This document shows positions 13,257 through 28,050 of a stretch of 64,000 nt of DNA, piece by piece. Below the pieces are notes generated by a model. It searched no databases and was not told the origin of the DNA. It was given only the letters and a program-made list of their open reading frames with translations. The number at the start of each line of letters is the position of its first letter. Positions within the stretch are counted from its first letter, which is position 1. The stretch is from Apteryx mantelli (lineage: Eukaryota; Chordata; Aves; Apterygiformes; Apterygidae): NCBI RefSeq assembly GCF_036417845.1, contig NC_089984.1:5952001-6016000 (forward strand), written 5' to 3'. The position numbers and the translations under genes are program-made.

Positions 13257-16200
13257 TCCTTTACAAATGTTTTATTCCAGCATTAGCAGTGTTCTTCCTA
13301 AAATACATCTAGCAGACACAGGATGCCCACAGCTTTTATCTCCCCAAAGCAGTACAACTAAGTAAAGACTCAAAGCACTCAGTTCTTAACTACGCAGTGA
13401 AGCTTAACTAAACCTACACTTTATTGCCTTAAAAAATAAATATTAGGATACATGATAGTAGGAAAGACTTCTATATTTTTGAAAACTGGATTGATGCATT
13501 TTGGATACTCCTCATAAAAAGTCTCTGACTACTATGTTGCCTCAATAGCTAAATCTGACACAGCCAGTAACAGCAGCATCTTCTTACTCCACATATTTAT
13601 GTTGGTGCTGGAGACTCTGCAAGCTGAGACAGTTACCATGCAGGCAGCTACTGCAGAATAGCCGAGGGGGACATTTCTGTTGCTTTGCACTATGTGGAAG
13701 GTGGTTTATCAAACATTGAGATAGCGTCTTTTATGCCTTCACATTCATTTCAAAGTGTAGCAGGCAGGGAAGAGTGCTTCAGATGGTCACTTCCTACAAA
13801 GTAGCTGCCAAGTCCTTTAGCAGGCTACAGTAATACAGACCAGATAAACCAGTTTCAGTAGATACCACTGAATTTTACCTTAATACCCAAATGGAAAGAA
13901 AATTGGATAAACGGTCATTAGAGCACAAACAAAATTATTGCTATAGCTATACAAACTTCTCATTGCACACATCTATAGGCAACATTTTAGATTCTGATCA
14001 ACATTATTTATGCATGGAAAATTTTCAAGGGAAGCTTGACACCCTAAAATTGTTTCTTTCCAAGGTGGGGGGTCTCAGATAAGGCTTCTTGTCCAACATC
14101 TCTAAATACATCATTGTTTTTCCAAGTTGCTCTCTAATGAGTTTTTTTTGTTTGTTTTAAACAGAACCAGTTACAGCCTCTCTACAAAGGGGAAAATTTC
14201 AGAACTGGCTATGGCTGATGCCCGTTTCAGAAGTGACCAACTTCTATAGTCCAGAAGAATCTCTGGCAGAAGCTCTCCTTAAGAAAAAGGCCTTTAGTGA
14301 CTTCTGTGAGTTTCACAGCAAAGGCTTTGCACTCAAACCATATAAGATATCCTACGCAGAGCGGCAATTACAATGCTGATCAGTAAAAACCCAGTTGCTC
14401 TCAAACTTTGACTGCATGGATGACAGAACTGAAAGATTCAGGAAGGCCTTCGGATAGCTCAGTTTCAAGAACCACAGGTTGAGTTCAAAAGGAGCATGAT
14501 TTCTTCATGCCAGAGATATCAGGAGATTCTGGCAGAGTTTCTTTTTATTTAGATACAGTTTTCATAAGAGCACTGCTCAGTTCCAGAGGAACTCCCAGCC
14601 AGAGATGTACATTAACACTCTGGAGATCAGGGCACATGCTGGAAACACCACAGGTGAAGGGCCTAGCTATTTTTCAGGAGCAAGACACAAAGAAACTTTC
14701 AGATACATAGACTATAGGACACATTTCTCGAGTGTTTATAATGGAAGCAAGATAAAGTTCTAGGAAACAACATTAGCGTTAACAGAGTGCTACCTCTATG
14801 GGAACACTTATCTCAAAACTGGAGCTGACCGCACGCATTGTTCCTTGACAATTTAAAAGGGAGCTTGAACTCTTCATCTGTTAAAGCCACTCAGCACTCC
14901 ATTCGCAACTAATCTTTCCTTTCCCCAAAGGTTCAAAGCCGCGACAGGCAAGACCAGTCTTCCCAATACCTTTATATGGCTAAGAACCAGAATATGCATA
15001 CCACACGCAGAGCTAACAAGAATGTTTCTGGCAGCAGAGTGTTTGGGTCCTTAACATTCTGGTTTGTCTGCAGCCTGATGAGGGAAAAAATGAACTGAAG
15101 CCTTGGTGAATTTATTACTTATCAGTTCTGCTTTCCAGACCTCTAGGGAGAAAACTAGTTGGAGAACAGAAGCAACATAAGTATAACATACGCACTTTGA
15201 AGAATCCCCCCCCCAAACACTACATGCCCATACAATTACGTACTAGTCACTTGCATGTGTTCATGACAGAAAAGAAAACAGTATTGCTGTTGTTCCAAAA
15301 ATTAAAATAAATAAATAAATATCAAGGCTTTCCTTCCAGACATCATGTAACTTATATCTACCCAGTAAAGAATTCCTGTAAGAAACACTGCGGAAAAATG
15401 AAATCTCAGCTAGTGTTTTGATGGGCTCTTATCACAAGCTAGTAGGAATATATTAGAACAATATTACTTGTTCTATAGTCAGCAGACCACCTGCAATCCA
15501 GAAGAAAAAGAAAAATGGTCCACTGTAGTATTATAGAAGGCCACCCACACACTTTCCCCATAAAGCAGTAGCATCCCAGTAAGTATAGCTAGAGCCCATC
15601 AAGCGTCTAGTTTTATTATAGTGAAATTTTATCAAGCAGAAAGGTTCGCTTGAACAATGTGATGGGTTATAACGCCAGCTCTGAGATATTGGTAAGAAAC
15701 AAGATTATTCGCACATCTCTGCCTTTCCTCAAAGATTAGCTGCTCCTTCAATTTCAACAGAAGACTAAGAAAATAGTACACTCAAATAGTACGCTCAAGC
15801 AAGGACAAACTGAATCACCACAAAAGAAAAGGTGGCATTGGATCCACACACACCATCACCACAACTTGCCCACAGAAGACAAACCAGCATCTGAAGTTCA
15901 GAATTGCCTCCTACAAAATGCAGTAGTAGGACAGGGGGAGTAGAAAGAGAAAGAAACCAAGTATTTTAACAGACAGACTGAAAAGTCAATGAAACACCAC
16001 AAACTGGTCTAGAAAAAAACAGCAGCTTTCATTTTAAGCAAGAATGCACCTTCATCACGATTAGTTTTTAAACACTCAGTGGGGAAAGGACATATAATTC
16101 ATTAAACAGTCAAAAACTAGATAACAGAAAACTGTATTCAAACTCTTGCAATCATTTCCTGGAGCTCTAGATTTCCATTACTTTTTTGTGTAACACTACA

Positions 16201-16978
16201 TTAAGCTCTACTGAACATCAGAGCAAGGCATGTAATAATTCATTTTACTTGTCTACAGTAACATTTGGACATATCCTATCCTTGCTAAAATGAGAAAAAA
16301 GTAGTAATTTGCATTTTCTTTGTCACATGTTATTTCAGGGACAAAGCATTATGCAGGATTAAATTATTTTACTTTTGCCAAAAGTAACATCGTGATTATT
16401 GCCATAGGGCTTTACAGAGAAAGCCATTCTTCATAGGATTTTCTGTGAAAATAATGTTAAGCATTGAAAGCTTACCTGCAATACGTACGTGTTTCCCTTA
16501 AACTTTTGCGCTTGGGCATTAAATTTGGATTGGAGAGCTCTGTCAGCACTCAGTAAAACCTGAAAAAGCCTCTCCACGTGTTTCAGGAAAAGTGTTTTCT
16601 GTGTATTGCAACCTAATACTGCAAGACTTCATTCTGTCTCTCAGAAATACTTCTACACTCCCATTTTGCTCTCTTCCAAACCAAAGACTGCATCAGCTTA
16701 GGAACTTTTAGAAATAACTGCTCCCAGACAGTTACTGAGGGCCAGAAGAGAGCTAATCCACAAGGTTAAAGCCAACAGGATCCTCAAGGCTCCAAGTACC
16801 TGCAAAATTTTAAGATGTGCCAGGCCTTTTATTTACAGCCACTGCAAGAAGTCTGGATAGGGACAGCAGAAATCCTGAAATTTTCACCTCAGAGACCCAG
16901 CAATTTAACTGAACAGCAGCAGCTCTACAGCAAAAGGCCAAATGTCATTAAGAGTCTCCTTCCACCAAGCACCAAGGG

Positions 16979-16998
16979 GAAAAAAAAAAAAAAAAAAG
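16979..16998. repeat. Poly-A run
   Basis: About 18 A residues followed by GAAAGAGGGG. Upstream sequence does not resemble a known SINE or a processed gene copy. Confidence 0.8.
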
Positions 16999-19510
16999 AA
17001 AGAGGGGTTGCAAGTAGCAGCTTTGGTTCAGGTACCATATATAGCCACATGTGTGCAGCTTTTCTTCACCTTTTTGGCTTTTAGATGACTTCATTGCTCA
17101 GAAGAGAGAACTGGATCCACCTATTCCCCTGGGAGTGTAAATGACTCAGTATGTCCCTTTACTGCAATGCACATTTGCGATTCCTCTACTTGGCCTTACC
17201 ATAGCACAGTAACAGCCCCCACACATGCACACACAGCCAATTAAAAAAAAAAAAAATCTATTTCAGAAGAAAACATTTTCCAGGTCACAACTATATCCTC
17301 AACATTTAGTCCACATGAAGTTCCAGGAAAGCACATAAGAGCAAGCACAAAGCACAAATGTTTGAAATGTGAAAGCTATTTCAAAGGTGCTGCAAAAAAT
17401 CTCTCCCACACAACTCTTCTGGCTACTGCAGAACCTTGCTCAACCTTCCAGACAACCGTAGGGCAGGGACAAGTCCTGCATCATTCCCAGGCCACCAGCT
17501 CCCAAAGTGCTCTCCAGGAAGCAGGTCTATCTTTGCCCTTTGAGGACACCTCACAGCATACACCAGATCAGGAGCTTGCCTCCACTCTGCTGTCCAACAG
17601 CTTATTCTACTTTCACTATTTGTCTCCCTTTCACAACATCTCACTCTGGTTATTCTTCCAGCTTGGAGTGAGAAATCCATTCCCCATCACTGCAAACATG
17701 CAGTGGTAGGGATAGGGACAACAGAAGTTAGGGGAAAAAAGTGAGGGACATCACAGCTGGCATGAAGTTTCTCATAGGTAGTTGCTGTTCTTCCCCTCAA
17801 TCTTTCATTCAGCTGATGGCAATAGTCCTAATACTGAGTGACTGTTCAATTTACAAAGGAGAACAGACTGCTTCAGAAAACCCAACCACTTCCAAAAGCC
17901 TGGACACATCTGAAGAGGGAGAAGAAACAAAAAAGAACCAGGAAATGGCCAAAGTTTCATTGTTACAAGGGACAACAGACAGGCAGCCCACCTGGAAGCA
18001 TCCTCTTAGCTGGTCAAAATCTATTACAGCCTGGGCATCCACAGCACTGCTCACTCTGATTCCTGATATTTGATAAACCATAAATAACATCTAGCCCCTA
18101 AGTAAATCATGAAGCTACAGAAAGCATACTGTGTGCATCCCAGTGTCCAACAACATCTGGCTTTGTATTCCATGAGAGACAGCCCTGTTTGAACAAAACC
18201 AGAATTCACATGCTTCAGCTCTCTCAGTTAGCAAGCTAAGCTTTGTATTAGAGTTTGAGACCACTGTCACCAAGTCACAACCTTCACCTGACAAGGGTAT
18301 CTCCACAAGCAGCATTTACCAAAGAGAGTATAAGGATAGGGGAGAAAACGAGCAGTGGATCAGTAAAACAGAAACTGATCAAGTCTGGCTAAATCACATC
18401 AAAACTCTTCACTAGCCCATGAAGGGAGAAAAGAAAGCAATACCTGCATTTTCTATCCTGTCTCATATATTTCAAGAGCCCCTCTGCTGTAGCTTTTAAA
18501 CACCCTCCTAGGACTGCCGAGAAGAGCCACAGATGAGAGCCCATGAAAAAGCTTCTCCCTTAACTCATGCCATCAATATCTACGAACCTCCGGTCTGCCT
18601 AACACAAAGGAGAAGTGCCAATGAGCTACGCAGACCTGGAAAAGCACATACTCTCCCTCCCCCAATGCCTAAATAACCAGCCTCAGCCTCACACTATTTA
18701 CATGCACACAGACTTCTTTACCTGTTGATAAAGGTTTCTGTTTGCTTTTTGCTCAATTTGCATAAGAACAGAGCTATGCTGGGTGAAGCCCAGGATACCT
18801 CTTGCCTGCTCTCCTGCCTCCAACAGTAGCCTTAAGGAGATGCCCAGGAAGCCAGTGTTCATTGTTAATATACATGTCTAATCTTGATTCTCATTTTAAA
18901 AAAATTACCGAGAAAGCCACTTCTATTTCATCTATTTTATACATGGTTTCAGGGGCAGAGAAAAGAACAGGCAATGCCTTGCAGGAACTGAATATCTTGA
19001 CCAAGGTTGGCAAGACCTACAGTTACTGGACCTTCTCTCATTCCAGGGAGTAGTTTACTCTGGAGTAGTTGCAAAGAGTGCACAGCCACATGCGTTTACC
19101 ACCTCCTTCCTCTACACTATCTGCAAAAGAGACTGACATTGGAATAAGAATATGGAATGAGTGAAGCTAGCACAAACAACTATATAACAGGTATTTAGAA
19201 ACTGTTTTTCAGAGCATGGCTGCCAAGTTCACCCATACACCTACCATTAAAGCCTGACAGCAATGCCTACTTAATCCTTTGTGCACAAAGTTACACATCA
19301 GATTCTTGCAACTTTAGCCTTCAACAAAATGAACTCTGGAGAAGCCTAAACCAACCATGTGAAATGATTCCCAAGTCACCCCACCTGCTCCCTGTTTGAG
19401 ATTTTCCCCCTCAAACCATTGGGAATGGAACTGTGTTCCTCACCAGAGGGGGAGGGAGAGAGCACACCCTACATATTTTGCTCCAGCTTGAACATGACTG
19501 GTACAGTTGC

Positions 19511-19528
19511 GGGGGGGGGGGGGGGGGG
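19511..19528. repeat. G18 homopolymer
   Basis: Eighteen consecutive G residues occur in otherwise AT-rich intron sequence. Long G runs are rare, hard to sequence and can fold into quadruplexes, so the exact length is uncertain. Confidence 0.9.
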
Positions 19529-20061
19529 AATAAAACACACAGCATGGCACTATGCTGCTTCATCTAAATAAAGCAGAACAGTCAAGGCTAAAAAGGCAAA
19601 AATTTCTTTCCTGAACTTATCCTACTTATCCTGCACTTATCTTCCCTCTTCTACTCCCTATCATTCTAGCCTGAAACACCTCAGTGAGGAAAGAACAAAA
19701 AAAAAACAGAGATGCATCTTGAAAGAAAAAAAACAAACTTATATGCTCGTACACTATGTGTTATCAAATGCAAATACTGCATTACACATGCTAAAAACTC
19801 CTTAACTAAAAAGAAAGTGACCACACATTTGTACCATCTAGAGCAGAGCCTAGCATTAGGACAGCACAATGCAGTTCTGAATGGTCAAGGGCATTTAATT
19901 TTATCTAACACACGCTTTCACATTCACATCTGCTGTCTAAATCTACCAAGAAAGGTACTTGGCCTTTGCAGAATAGATCTTCCAAAGCAACTACTCATAG
20001 CTGGTTAGAGAAGAGAACAGATACTCTAAAAGCATGTTTCTTCTGTTCTTTGTGGAGGGGG

Positions 20062-20080
20062 AAAAAAAAAAAAAAAAAAA
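20062..20080. repeat. Poly-A run with A/C-rich tail
   Basis: About 19 A residues are followed by CACACAAAACC-type sequence. No identifiable retroposon body is attached. Confidence 0.85.
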
Positions 20081-21894
20081 CACACAAAACCAAAAAACCA
20101 TTCAAAACATGTTCACTGAATAGAAGTTGCCCCAGATACTTGAGCTGCTACAGAATACCAGCTAAGTGACACCTATCTGAACTACAGTACTTTTGGATGT
20201 ACTCAAGCCAGTTGCTAATTGTGGCATCCCCTAATCCTCAAGGAATAAATCTTATCTATAAGTTAAAGGCATTAAATCCACCAGATATTTGAGCATATTT
20301 GTTGCAATCTAAGACAGGAATGGACAGAAGCCACAGAAGCAAAATAGACCATCACCTAAAATAATTGTTAATGATGAAAAAAATCCATCACTAAAATTTG
20401 CTCTGTTTAGGGAGATAAAATTGCAGATTCATTTTAAAGTTTTTCCATGTTTCTGCTCAGTTGCATAAAATGTACTAAGAGGATCAAAATTATCTGAAAT
20501 ATACAATATATAAATACAGGTCCAAGTTATCATTTCAGGCTATCAACAGTTCCTCACAAAATGTCAGCATGCTCCCTGCATTGTAACCATTAGTGGTGAG
20601 AATTAATTCATATTATGGCAGCAAAGACAGCTGTAAGGCAGTAGTATAGGATGTATATAGGACATACTATGAAGATTAACTCAGTATTCAAAGGTTCTAC
20701 AAGTCTGCCAGATAAGTACACAAATAACACCAAGAATGTAAATTCATCCTCCAGCACCAGTGCTTCTGCTCTTGCTGTTTATAGACTCCAGCAGAAGTGA
20801 TGAAGCTATAAAAGAACTCCCTCATTACCACCTGCTCAGTTTCCAGTATACTGCATATCTTAAGAGGGAAGGAGGGGAGGGGAAGAAAAAAAGGCACATA
20901 TTGCCAAACTGGCATCACTGTGACATTATCCTAACTAAATAGTCTTACCCCATGGTATGCAACTGTACACAGATCAAAGCCATATGACGGAAAGCAAGGA
21001 TCAAGCATAGTTGTATCTAAACTAGAAGAGCCAGTTTCATCTGCCATTTAGTTATTTCTTGTTTAAAACTGTCAATATTCAGTTAGCTTTAAATTATTTA
21101 TCAGGGCAAATATTAGGAAGTTCAATAAAGATTGTCAAGAGCTTGTTGTAACTTGAGACATTTTCCTGCCCAGATGACACTCCTAGTTCAGGAGCACCCT
21201 GATAACTTCTTTCCATTTGGTTGCTCTTACAGGGGGGAAGAGGGGAGGGAAGGTTGACAGTCCTCAAAAGGAACAAATTACAGCATGCTTTCAGTATTTG
21301 GAAGCCATACAGCAATATAAGGTAGTATTACAAACTGGAAAAAGACCATCAGGATATACATGATTTCCCCCAAATCTGTCTACATACATACAAACCAAAG
21401 GAGGCAGGCAAGAATTTAAATGAAAGCTTGGATGTGGTTTAACATAACATCCAGTCAGTACCTCAGAAAGACAGGAAAGCATGGGCTCAAGATGCAGCAA
21501 GTAGTTTCTAAATGAAGGCAATTCTTCAGCTCTAGAGCTAGTTTCTGCAGTGACAGTAAGGCAACACAGTAACCACTAACTGCTTCTGACCAGTGCATTC
21601 ACTGGTTCCCGAGTCATGTGCATTCACCATCTTGTCCTCATCTTTAAGCTCCCAGGAACTTCTATTGCTTCCCTTAAGTTCACAGGGAAGTGGGATTAAG
21701 AAATTCAGTCATTAAATTAATAATAGTATTGACTGTTAATAATTGTGTTAATCATCCTGTTGATTATTGATTTCAGTAGTCTCAAAATACCGAGCACCAC
21801 AGACTCTCGTTCATACCTTTTACAAACTGTACTGCACAAGAGCAGCATACTCGCTCTGCCTCTCAAGAACACGTCCATCCAAGAGCGCACAGGA

Positions 21895-22470
21895 CAATGC
21901 CAACCATACGCTGGGCTGTATTAGTGAGAGTACGGTCATCAGGTCAAGAGATGTGATCATCCATCCATATTCAGCACTTAGGAGACCTTATTTGGAGATC
22001 CATGGGCAGTTTTGTGCCCCCAAAATAAGAGACAATGACACTAGAACAAGCCCAGTGGCTACCAAAGGCTACCAAAGTTGGGGCAGGAGCACATGATGTA
22101 CAAGGAGCAGCTGAGAAAAAGCTAAGGGGAGATCTTATTACCATATTCACCTATTTAATAGGACAATATAGAGGAGGCAGAAGCAAACTTGCCTCAGAGG
22201 TGCACAGCTGAAGAACAAGAGGCAACAGACACAAATTAAGAGCAATTCTGATTATGTATGAAGAAGAAATTTTCACACCGAATCAACAACACTAGAGCAG
22301 GCAAGGAAAAAGAGGTTGTAGAAGACCAATCCTCGGGATATCCAAAACTCAACTGGACAAGGCTCTGAGCAGCCTGATCCAAGTTGGCCATGCTTTGAGC
22401 AGGAGCTTGGACCAGACAACCTCAAGGGACTCCTCCAACATAAGCTATTCTCCAAGTCTACAATTCCAAG
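21895..22470 (+). mobile_element. CR1 LINE fragment, 3' part, plus orientation
   Basis: The segment follows the 3' region of CR1 retrotransposons. It contains diverged versions of the landmarks 'gctgggctgtat', 'gtgatcatcc', 'cagcacttaggagacc', 'gagatcttattacc' and 'ggacaaggct', and ends with a 'ggaccagacaacctcaagg' stretch. The reading frame is broken throughout, so this is a dead, 5'-truncated copy. It lies antisense to MCU within intron 1. Confidence 0.8.
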
Positions 22471-23679
22471 AAGCATAGTATTCAAATTCTTCCATAATTG
22501 ACTGCTCCTCAGTGGAACATTTATTACAAGGTATGCAAAGTTTACAAGTTCCTGCCTAACCTGAATCCTAAGGGGGACTTTGATAATTACAAGTTTGAGC
22601 CTATAGAAGAACCCTTTTGAAACACAAACATTGCGACTAAGAAATATGAAACAAGTTCCTAATAGTTAAGTACAACACCTATATGAAAAGGAAGGAGCTT
22701 TAAAACACACTGTAATGATAAATATAGACTTTAAGAAGTTTTCACACAAACACTCAACAGAAAAAAAAACCACACGACGTACAGAACAGACTGGTTTCCC
22801 TTTCCATAAGCCTCGTGTTCAGAAGTGCTATGACAATTTCTCTGCATTAGCAGAAAATGAAAGCCTGTAAAATCACATGTAAACCATAACAGATCATATC
22901 TGATTCTGTATTACTACCCCAAAAATTCTTCAGTCATTGCCGACCTTAAACAAGATCAGATTTATGACAATTTTTTCAACAAATCCCCTGTCTAGTTCCT
23001 TTCAAGTTACTTTTCAGTCAGTATTCCCAATAAACAGAAGGCTATATCCAACTTGGTCAGAAATCTATTGGACTTACAAATCCATCATGCAACTTTTCAA
23101 GTTATTCTCAAAGCACATCAATAGTTCCCACCTTTGATGAAACTTGAAGACTAGCCCACAGAGAAGATTTGTTTGCCTTTCTACATTTATGTATAAAAAA
23201 AAAAAACTTCAGAAGATCATTGCCATTAACAAATGCCAAAACTTGAAATCAATGATGTTAAACATGTCTTAATGTAATGTACTCTTAAGGATCAAAACCT
23301 TTACTATCCAAGACTTTCAGGTTTTCACTTTCACATTGGTAGTTAAAAGCTTGAAGATAAAAATGATAAAATACCAAAAAGATGAACAAAAAGATGCTAG
23401 TAGAGAACAAATAGCACTGGGGGAGCAAAGTGGGGGGGCTGGTGAAGAACCTTACTAGTCAGGCAAGATTTAACTAACCTTTAAAGCATGGCAAGAACAG
23501 TACTGCCAAACTTCAAAATTTAACATATATTTTTAGCTAAAAGTATACACCCTTTGATCTTGTGCAATTCAAGGCAACTGATGAATTAGTCCTGTGGCAT
23601 TAAAATAAGAAAGCAGATGTGGAGCTGTAAATTGGGGGTGTTAAGTCCATACATAAGCCAGATAATACCAGGGCAACAC

Positions 23680-24545
23680 TAGTATCTTCACCACTGACCT
23701 GGCTGACAAGAAAGCACTCTCAGAAAGCTTAAAGGCAACATTGGATTGGGGGCAGTTGCTTACACACTAAAGGGCACAGCTATCACTTAGGGAATCTCAA
23801 CAAGCTGGAGGAATGGGCCAACAGGAACCTCAGGAAGTTCAAACCCCAATGCAAAGTTCTGTTCCAGGAGAGAAAAACTCCATATATTGGTACAGGTTAG
23901 ACACTGACTGGCTAGATAGCAGTCTTGGAAAAAAGGGCCTGAGGTTCCTGATAAACCGGCTGAAAGAGTAAGCGCTGAGGGCTATGACAACATGCCAGGC
24001 AGTATAAACAAAAGCATAACCTGCAGGCTGAGGGAAGCATCTTACTTGCTTAGCACTCATGAGGCCATGTCTGGAATAATCTGTCAAGTTGTGCACACCC
24101 ACAATACAACAGAGAAGTCAAAGTGGAAAAATCCCAAGAGAAGGCCCATAAGCTGTTCGGGGGCTAGAGTATAGGACAGGCAAAGAGAGGCTAAGGTAAC
24201 TGCTGTCATTCAGCTTGGAGAAGAGACTGCTACAGAAATCTAATGAGTCTTCTGCTACCCAGTGAGGAATTGCAGGCAAGATGAAGCCAGATGCTTTGCA
24301 GGGTTGGAGGAAGTTACCTAGCAAAAGGTCAAGACACAAATTGTGACAATGAAAATTCTGATAAGGCAGCTTGGGGCGGGGGGGAGGGGGAAGATTATAA
24401 TGAGAGCTGGGCAGCACTGGAAAAAGGCTACGCAAAGAGCCAGGGGAACTTCCATCCGTGGAGGTTCAGAACACAACTGGACAAGGCCTTAACCAGCCCT
24501 GTCTAGCTTTGACCATGCTGAGTGGGTTAGACTTGAATAATTTTG
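23680..24545 (+). mobile_element. CR1 LINE fragment, longest copy, plus orientation
   Basis: CR1 landmarks are recognisable in order: 'ctgacctggctgac' near the start, 'acaagctggaggaatgggcc', 'ggaacctcaggaagttca', 'ggtacaggttagacactgac', a 'catgaggccatg' block and a final 'acaactggacaaggcc' block. The copy is interrupted by substitutions and indels and has no long open frame. It is a second, separate insertion about 1.2 kb from the first and in the same orientation. Confidence 0.8.
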
Positions 24546-27500
24546 ACTGCAGAAGACATCCAGGGGTTGTCATTTGTTCACTGCTAATTGACATTCTGAT
24601 AGTGAAAACATGCAAGATTCAATGCTCTTCCAATCTAAAGATTGACAGTCACCATAAGTATCACTGAAAATATCTTAAAATCCTTCAAGTAGGCCCAATT
24701 CTCCATTCTAAGAAGTTCCTAATGTAAAAACCCTAACAAGGTAGTTCCCAGACTCATATACATTATGAGCAAAATCACTGTCAGTTTATGGACACTACAG
24801 GCAACAGGTGTGATGCCATTTAGTCATTTCTTTTCAGATTAGCCCCACCTGAAGGTCTTAACACCTCCCACAAAACCCTTCCAGACATAAGTTCACTTAA
24901 AAAATAATAATAATCCATTAGCTAAAGTTACTAGACACATGCCAGAAAAAGCAACTATACACAGGCAACAGAAATTGAGTATTTACTGAGTTGGTAAACA
25001 AGGATTAAAAGTGATAGAGATGTGTGTTAGCCACAGACCAACTGCCTGTCAGAGCAAAGCAACAAGCCCCAGCAAAAGAGAAAGCTTCACTAGCTATATA
25101 TACATTTAAACTACTTATCCTTTCACTAGGAAGTAAAACTTCCAAGATGCATAAAAGCTAGTGCCTTCCCTGTAATGTAAAATCTCACCTAGAACCAATT
25201 ACTCCTGCTCTAAACATTCTTGAGGTATGTTTGGAAAAGTTGGAAAGCAGTATGCAGCTCATGTTATGCTGAGGACACAGCTGTGGCTTTATAGCACGCA
25301 CTCAGATAACAGGCTGTGTGCATTTTCACACTCAACATGGCCTCCGCAGTCAGCACCATCTCCACAGTCAGCTTTTCCTTTATTAACAGCTGAATGTCTT
25401 TTCTTTCTTTCCCTCAAAAATAAGGATGCACTGCTGTTTTTTGCACACCATACCCAGCATACTGTATCACATGATCCAACCCAGCAGACAGAAATTTGTT
25501 TAGCACTACCTTTAATCATCTGACCACTTGCATACTTGAAAAAAGTTACATTCTCTGCCCTGGCACAGAAAAGGCTAATTCTGATATAGGTACACAGACA
25601 AAAATCAACATACCAACCACTGTCAGTTGTAAAGCTTCCATACATTTCCTCTTGTATTACAGATTTTTCAGGAAGTTGCTACTACAATGGAAACAAGAAT
25701 AAAATGTACTGAAAATACCAAAGCTATAGTTTACAAGTTTGCTAGGTACCCTCTTTGCGGTTTAGGGGAAGGCTGGAAGGGAAAACAAGGCTTGCAAGGA
25801 AAACCAGCATTTCCCCACAAGCAGGCATCCTGGTTATGCCCAATACATTCTTTCTCCACAAAGAATTTGTCACTTGTCCCAGCCACCCAAGCATTGGTAA
25901 CACTCCAAGCACTGGCCCAACACTCTTAACATGTAGAAATTAGACTTTAAACCCAATTAAAACACAATTCATTAGGTAATTTGGAAGGTTAACAGAAGCA
26001 CAGAACTCTCTAGGCAGAAATAACAGCTATTACTCACCGTACACTCTGCAAACAAGGAAGAGGAGAGCCAATGCAAAGCCAAGTGAGGTGTTCTTCCTGC
26101 AGTCTTCTTGCTGTGCTCAGTCCACGCCTGATGCTAAGCCCCAACTGCTCAGGAGAGCCACAGCCCCCTCCACAGCTGCTTTTCACTAGGCCAGTTCCAA
26201 ACACAGCTGTTTCTCATACACACAACAGGCAGTAAGTCCCTCCAATGGCCCTTTGGGCCAGGTGGGACTCATCCCACCAAATCACCTAGGTCCATCAGCT
26301 ATTTTCTACTCAGCTGGTTTTGTTCTGAGCAGCAGGCAAAGCTGCTAGAAGGAAGAAAATCCCCCATTAAGAGAGAGACTTCAGAGGAGAAAAACAGGTA
26401 ACACAGAAGATATTGTACTGTAACCCCCCCACCTGGTTATTTGCAAGATTTTTAATTGGTTTAATTTCTACCCTAACAGTTGTGGATTTTATGCCATTAA
26501 AACTGAAACTTAAGAAAACGTTTACTAGACATTGCACAGAAAATATCATCTCATGGTAGAAGAGGCATAAAATTCTGAAAGTGATAGCAACTCTCTTCCT
26601 TGCAATTGCTGGAAAACAGGGATAGCTTCCCCAGCCGCTAAGAAGTTAGGCCCTTCAAGGTTCCTGCACGGTTCAAGGTTCCTTTGCGTGAAGCACACAC
26701 AAATGGCACACACACTCTGCAACTGCAGCTATCATTGTATAACCAAGTCATAAACAGGTCAAGCTCTAACCTTAGTGCTACCACAGCCACATGTACTCAT
26801 TTGACACCAAGACCCAAGACTTTAAAGGACAGCCTCACAAATAGTATATTTGAAGATTTTCTTTCTTCTTTTTTTTATTTTTTTTTTATTATTGCTATGT
26901 TGCAGAAATAGGCATGTCATCAGTTCAAGGAAAACCAGCTACTGATACAGTTACTGAAAAACACAGTTGTATGACATGTACCAGCATCTAGTACATTTAA
27001 TCCTGATTAAATGTTTCATTTAACTCTTATTTATCAACTTCCCCCTTTTTCATTCATACTTGCAACTTGAACTACTCCACAATCCCAAAGGCAACTTTAA
27101 GTCAGAACAAAGCCAGTTTAAGAGCATAGGTCAAAACATCCTTTAAGAGGTTCAGGAATCTTACCATTACTTCAGCAATGACTCAGAGGTCACCATTCGA
27201 AAGGCAGAGATTCTTAGAAACTAAATATTTACTTGGAGAATACCTGAGAGAATCCTCACTGCAGTTTCAGGGTGTTCTCTGGAAAGCTGTCTGGCATCCT
27301 GGGAAGGAGGGATTCATCAAGCTAAATCATTCACCAGTACAGGAACTGTAGAAATTACTTAAAGCATCACCCCCTGTGCATGACTATACAGAGTCAGCAC
27401 AAAAGAAATTTCAACTGCTTCCTGCGGTCAGGGTCACCCTGCAGCACCTGTGTATTAACCCATGCTTACTCATCCGGAAAGTCTGGAAAACATCCATCTT

Positions 27501-28013
27501 GTCACTCTACACACTTTTACTAGCATACGAATATACAAACACCAGCTTTTCCTAATGAAAACCACTGCACTGCTTTCTCTTCACACACAAGTTTTCAACA
27601 CAGTCATTAGGACATGCAGGCAAATCAACAAGCTTTGAACAGGGGAGGAGTGCCATGGCTTCCCTTTTTATGGCTGGAAGATATAAATGACACCTCTAAC
27701 TCAAAAGGGAGACTGGAGCAGTGCTCCAACTCAAACATTAATTTTTCCACTGAAAATAAGCAGATACAGATCAAGAGTGTACTATAACTGTAACCACAAC
27801 ATTGCTGAGGTTGTGTACAGTCTGTTTCCAGCTTCCATGACGGACGCCTTGTGAATATATCAGACCTAGAAAATCTATGGTACGTTGAATCCCTAAAATT
27901 CAAAGGGAAGAGTGCACTAGAGCGTCATTCTGCTGACCCTCAGTCGTCAGAAGTGCTATGGCATACTTTAAAAAAAGACTCCATTGTCCTCCCTGGTCAA
28001 AGCTCTGAGCTCC

Positions 28014-28050
28014 CACATGGATACAAAAAACACATGGATACAAAAAACAC
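28014..28050 (+). repeat. Tandem duplication of a 17-bp unit
   Basis: The unit ACATGGATACAAAAAAC is repeated twice without mismatch and is followed by further A/C-rich sequence. It is a local replication-slippage product. Confidence 0.8.

Larger units (their letters stand above)
13257..21894. other. MCU intron 1: no gene recognised
   Basis: AT-rich sequence with an AAAT microsatellite near 15303-15320, poly-A runs near 16980, 17245 and 20062 and the G18 run. Frames at 17362-17709 and 17741-18073 of about 110 codons have no splice context or recognisable content. Confidence 0.5.
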
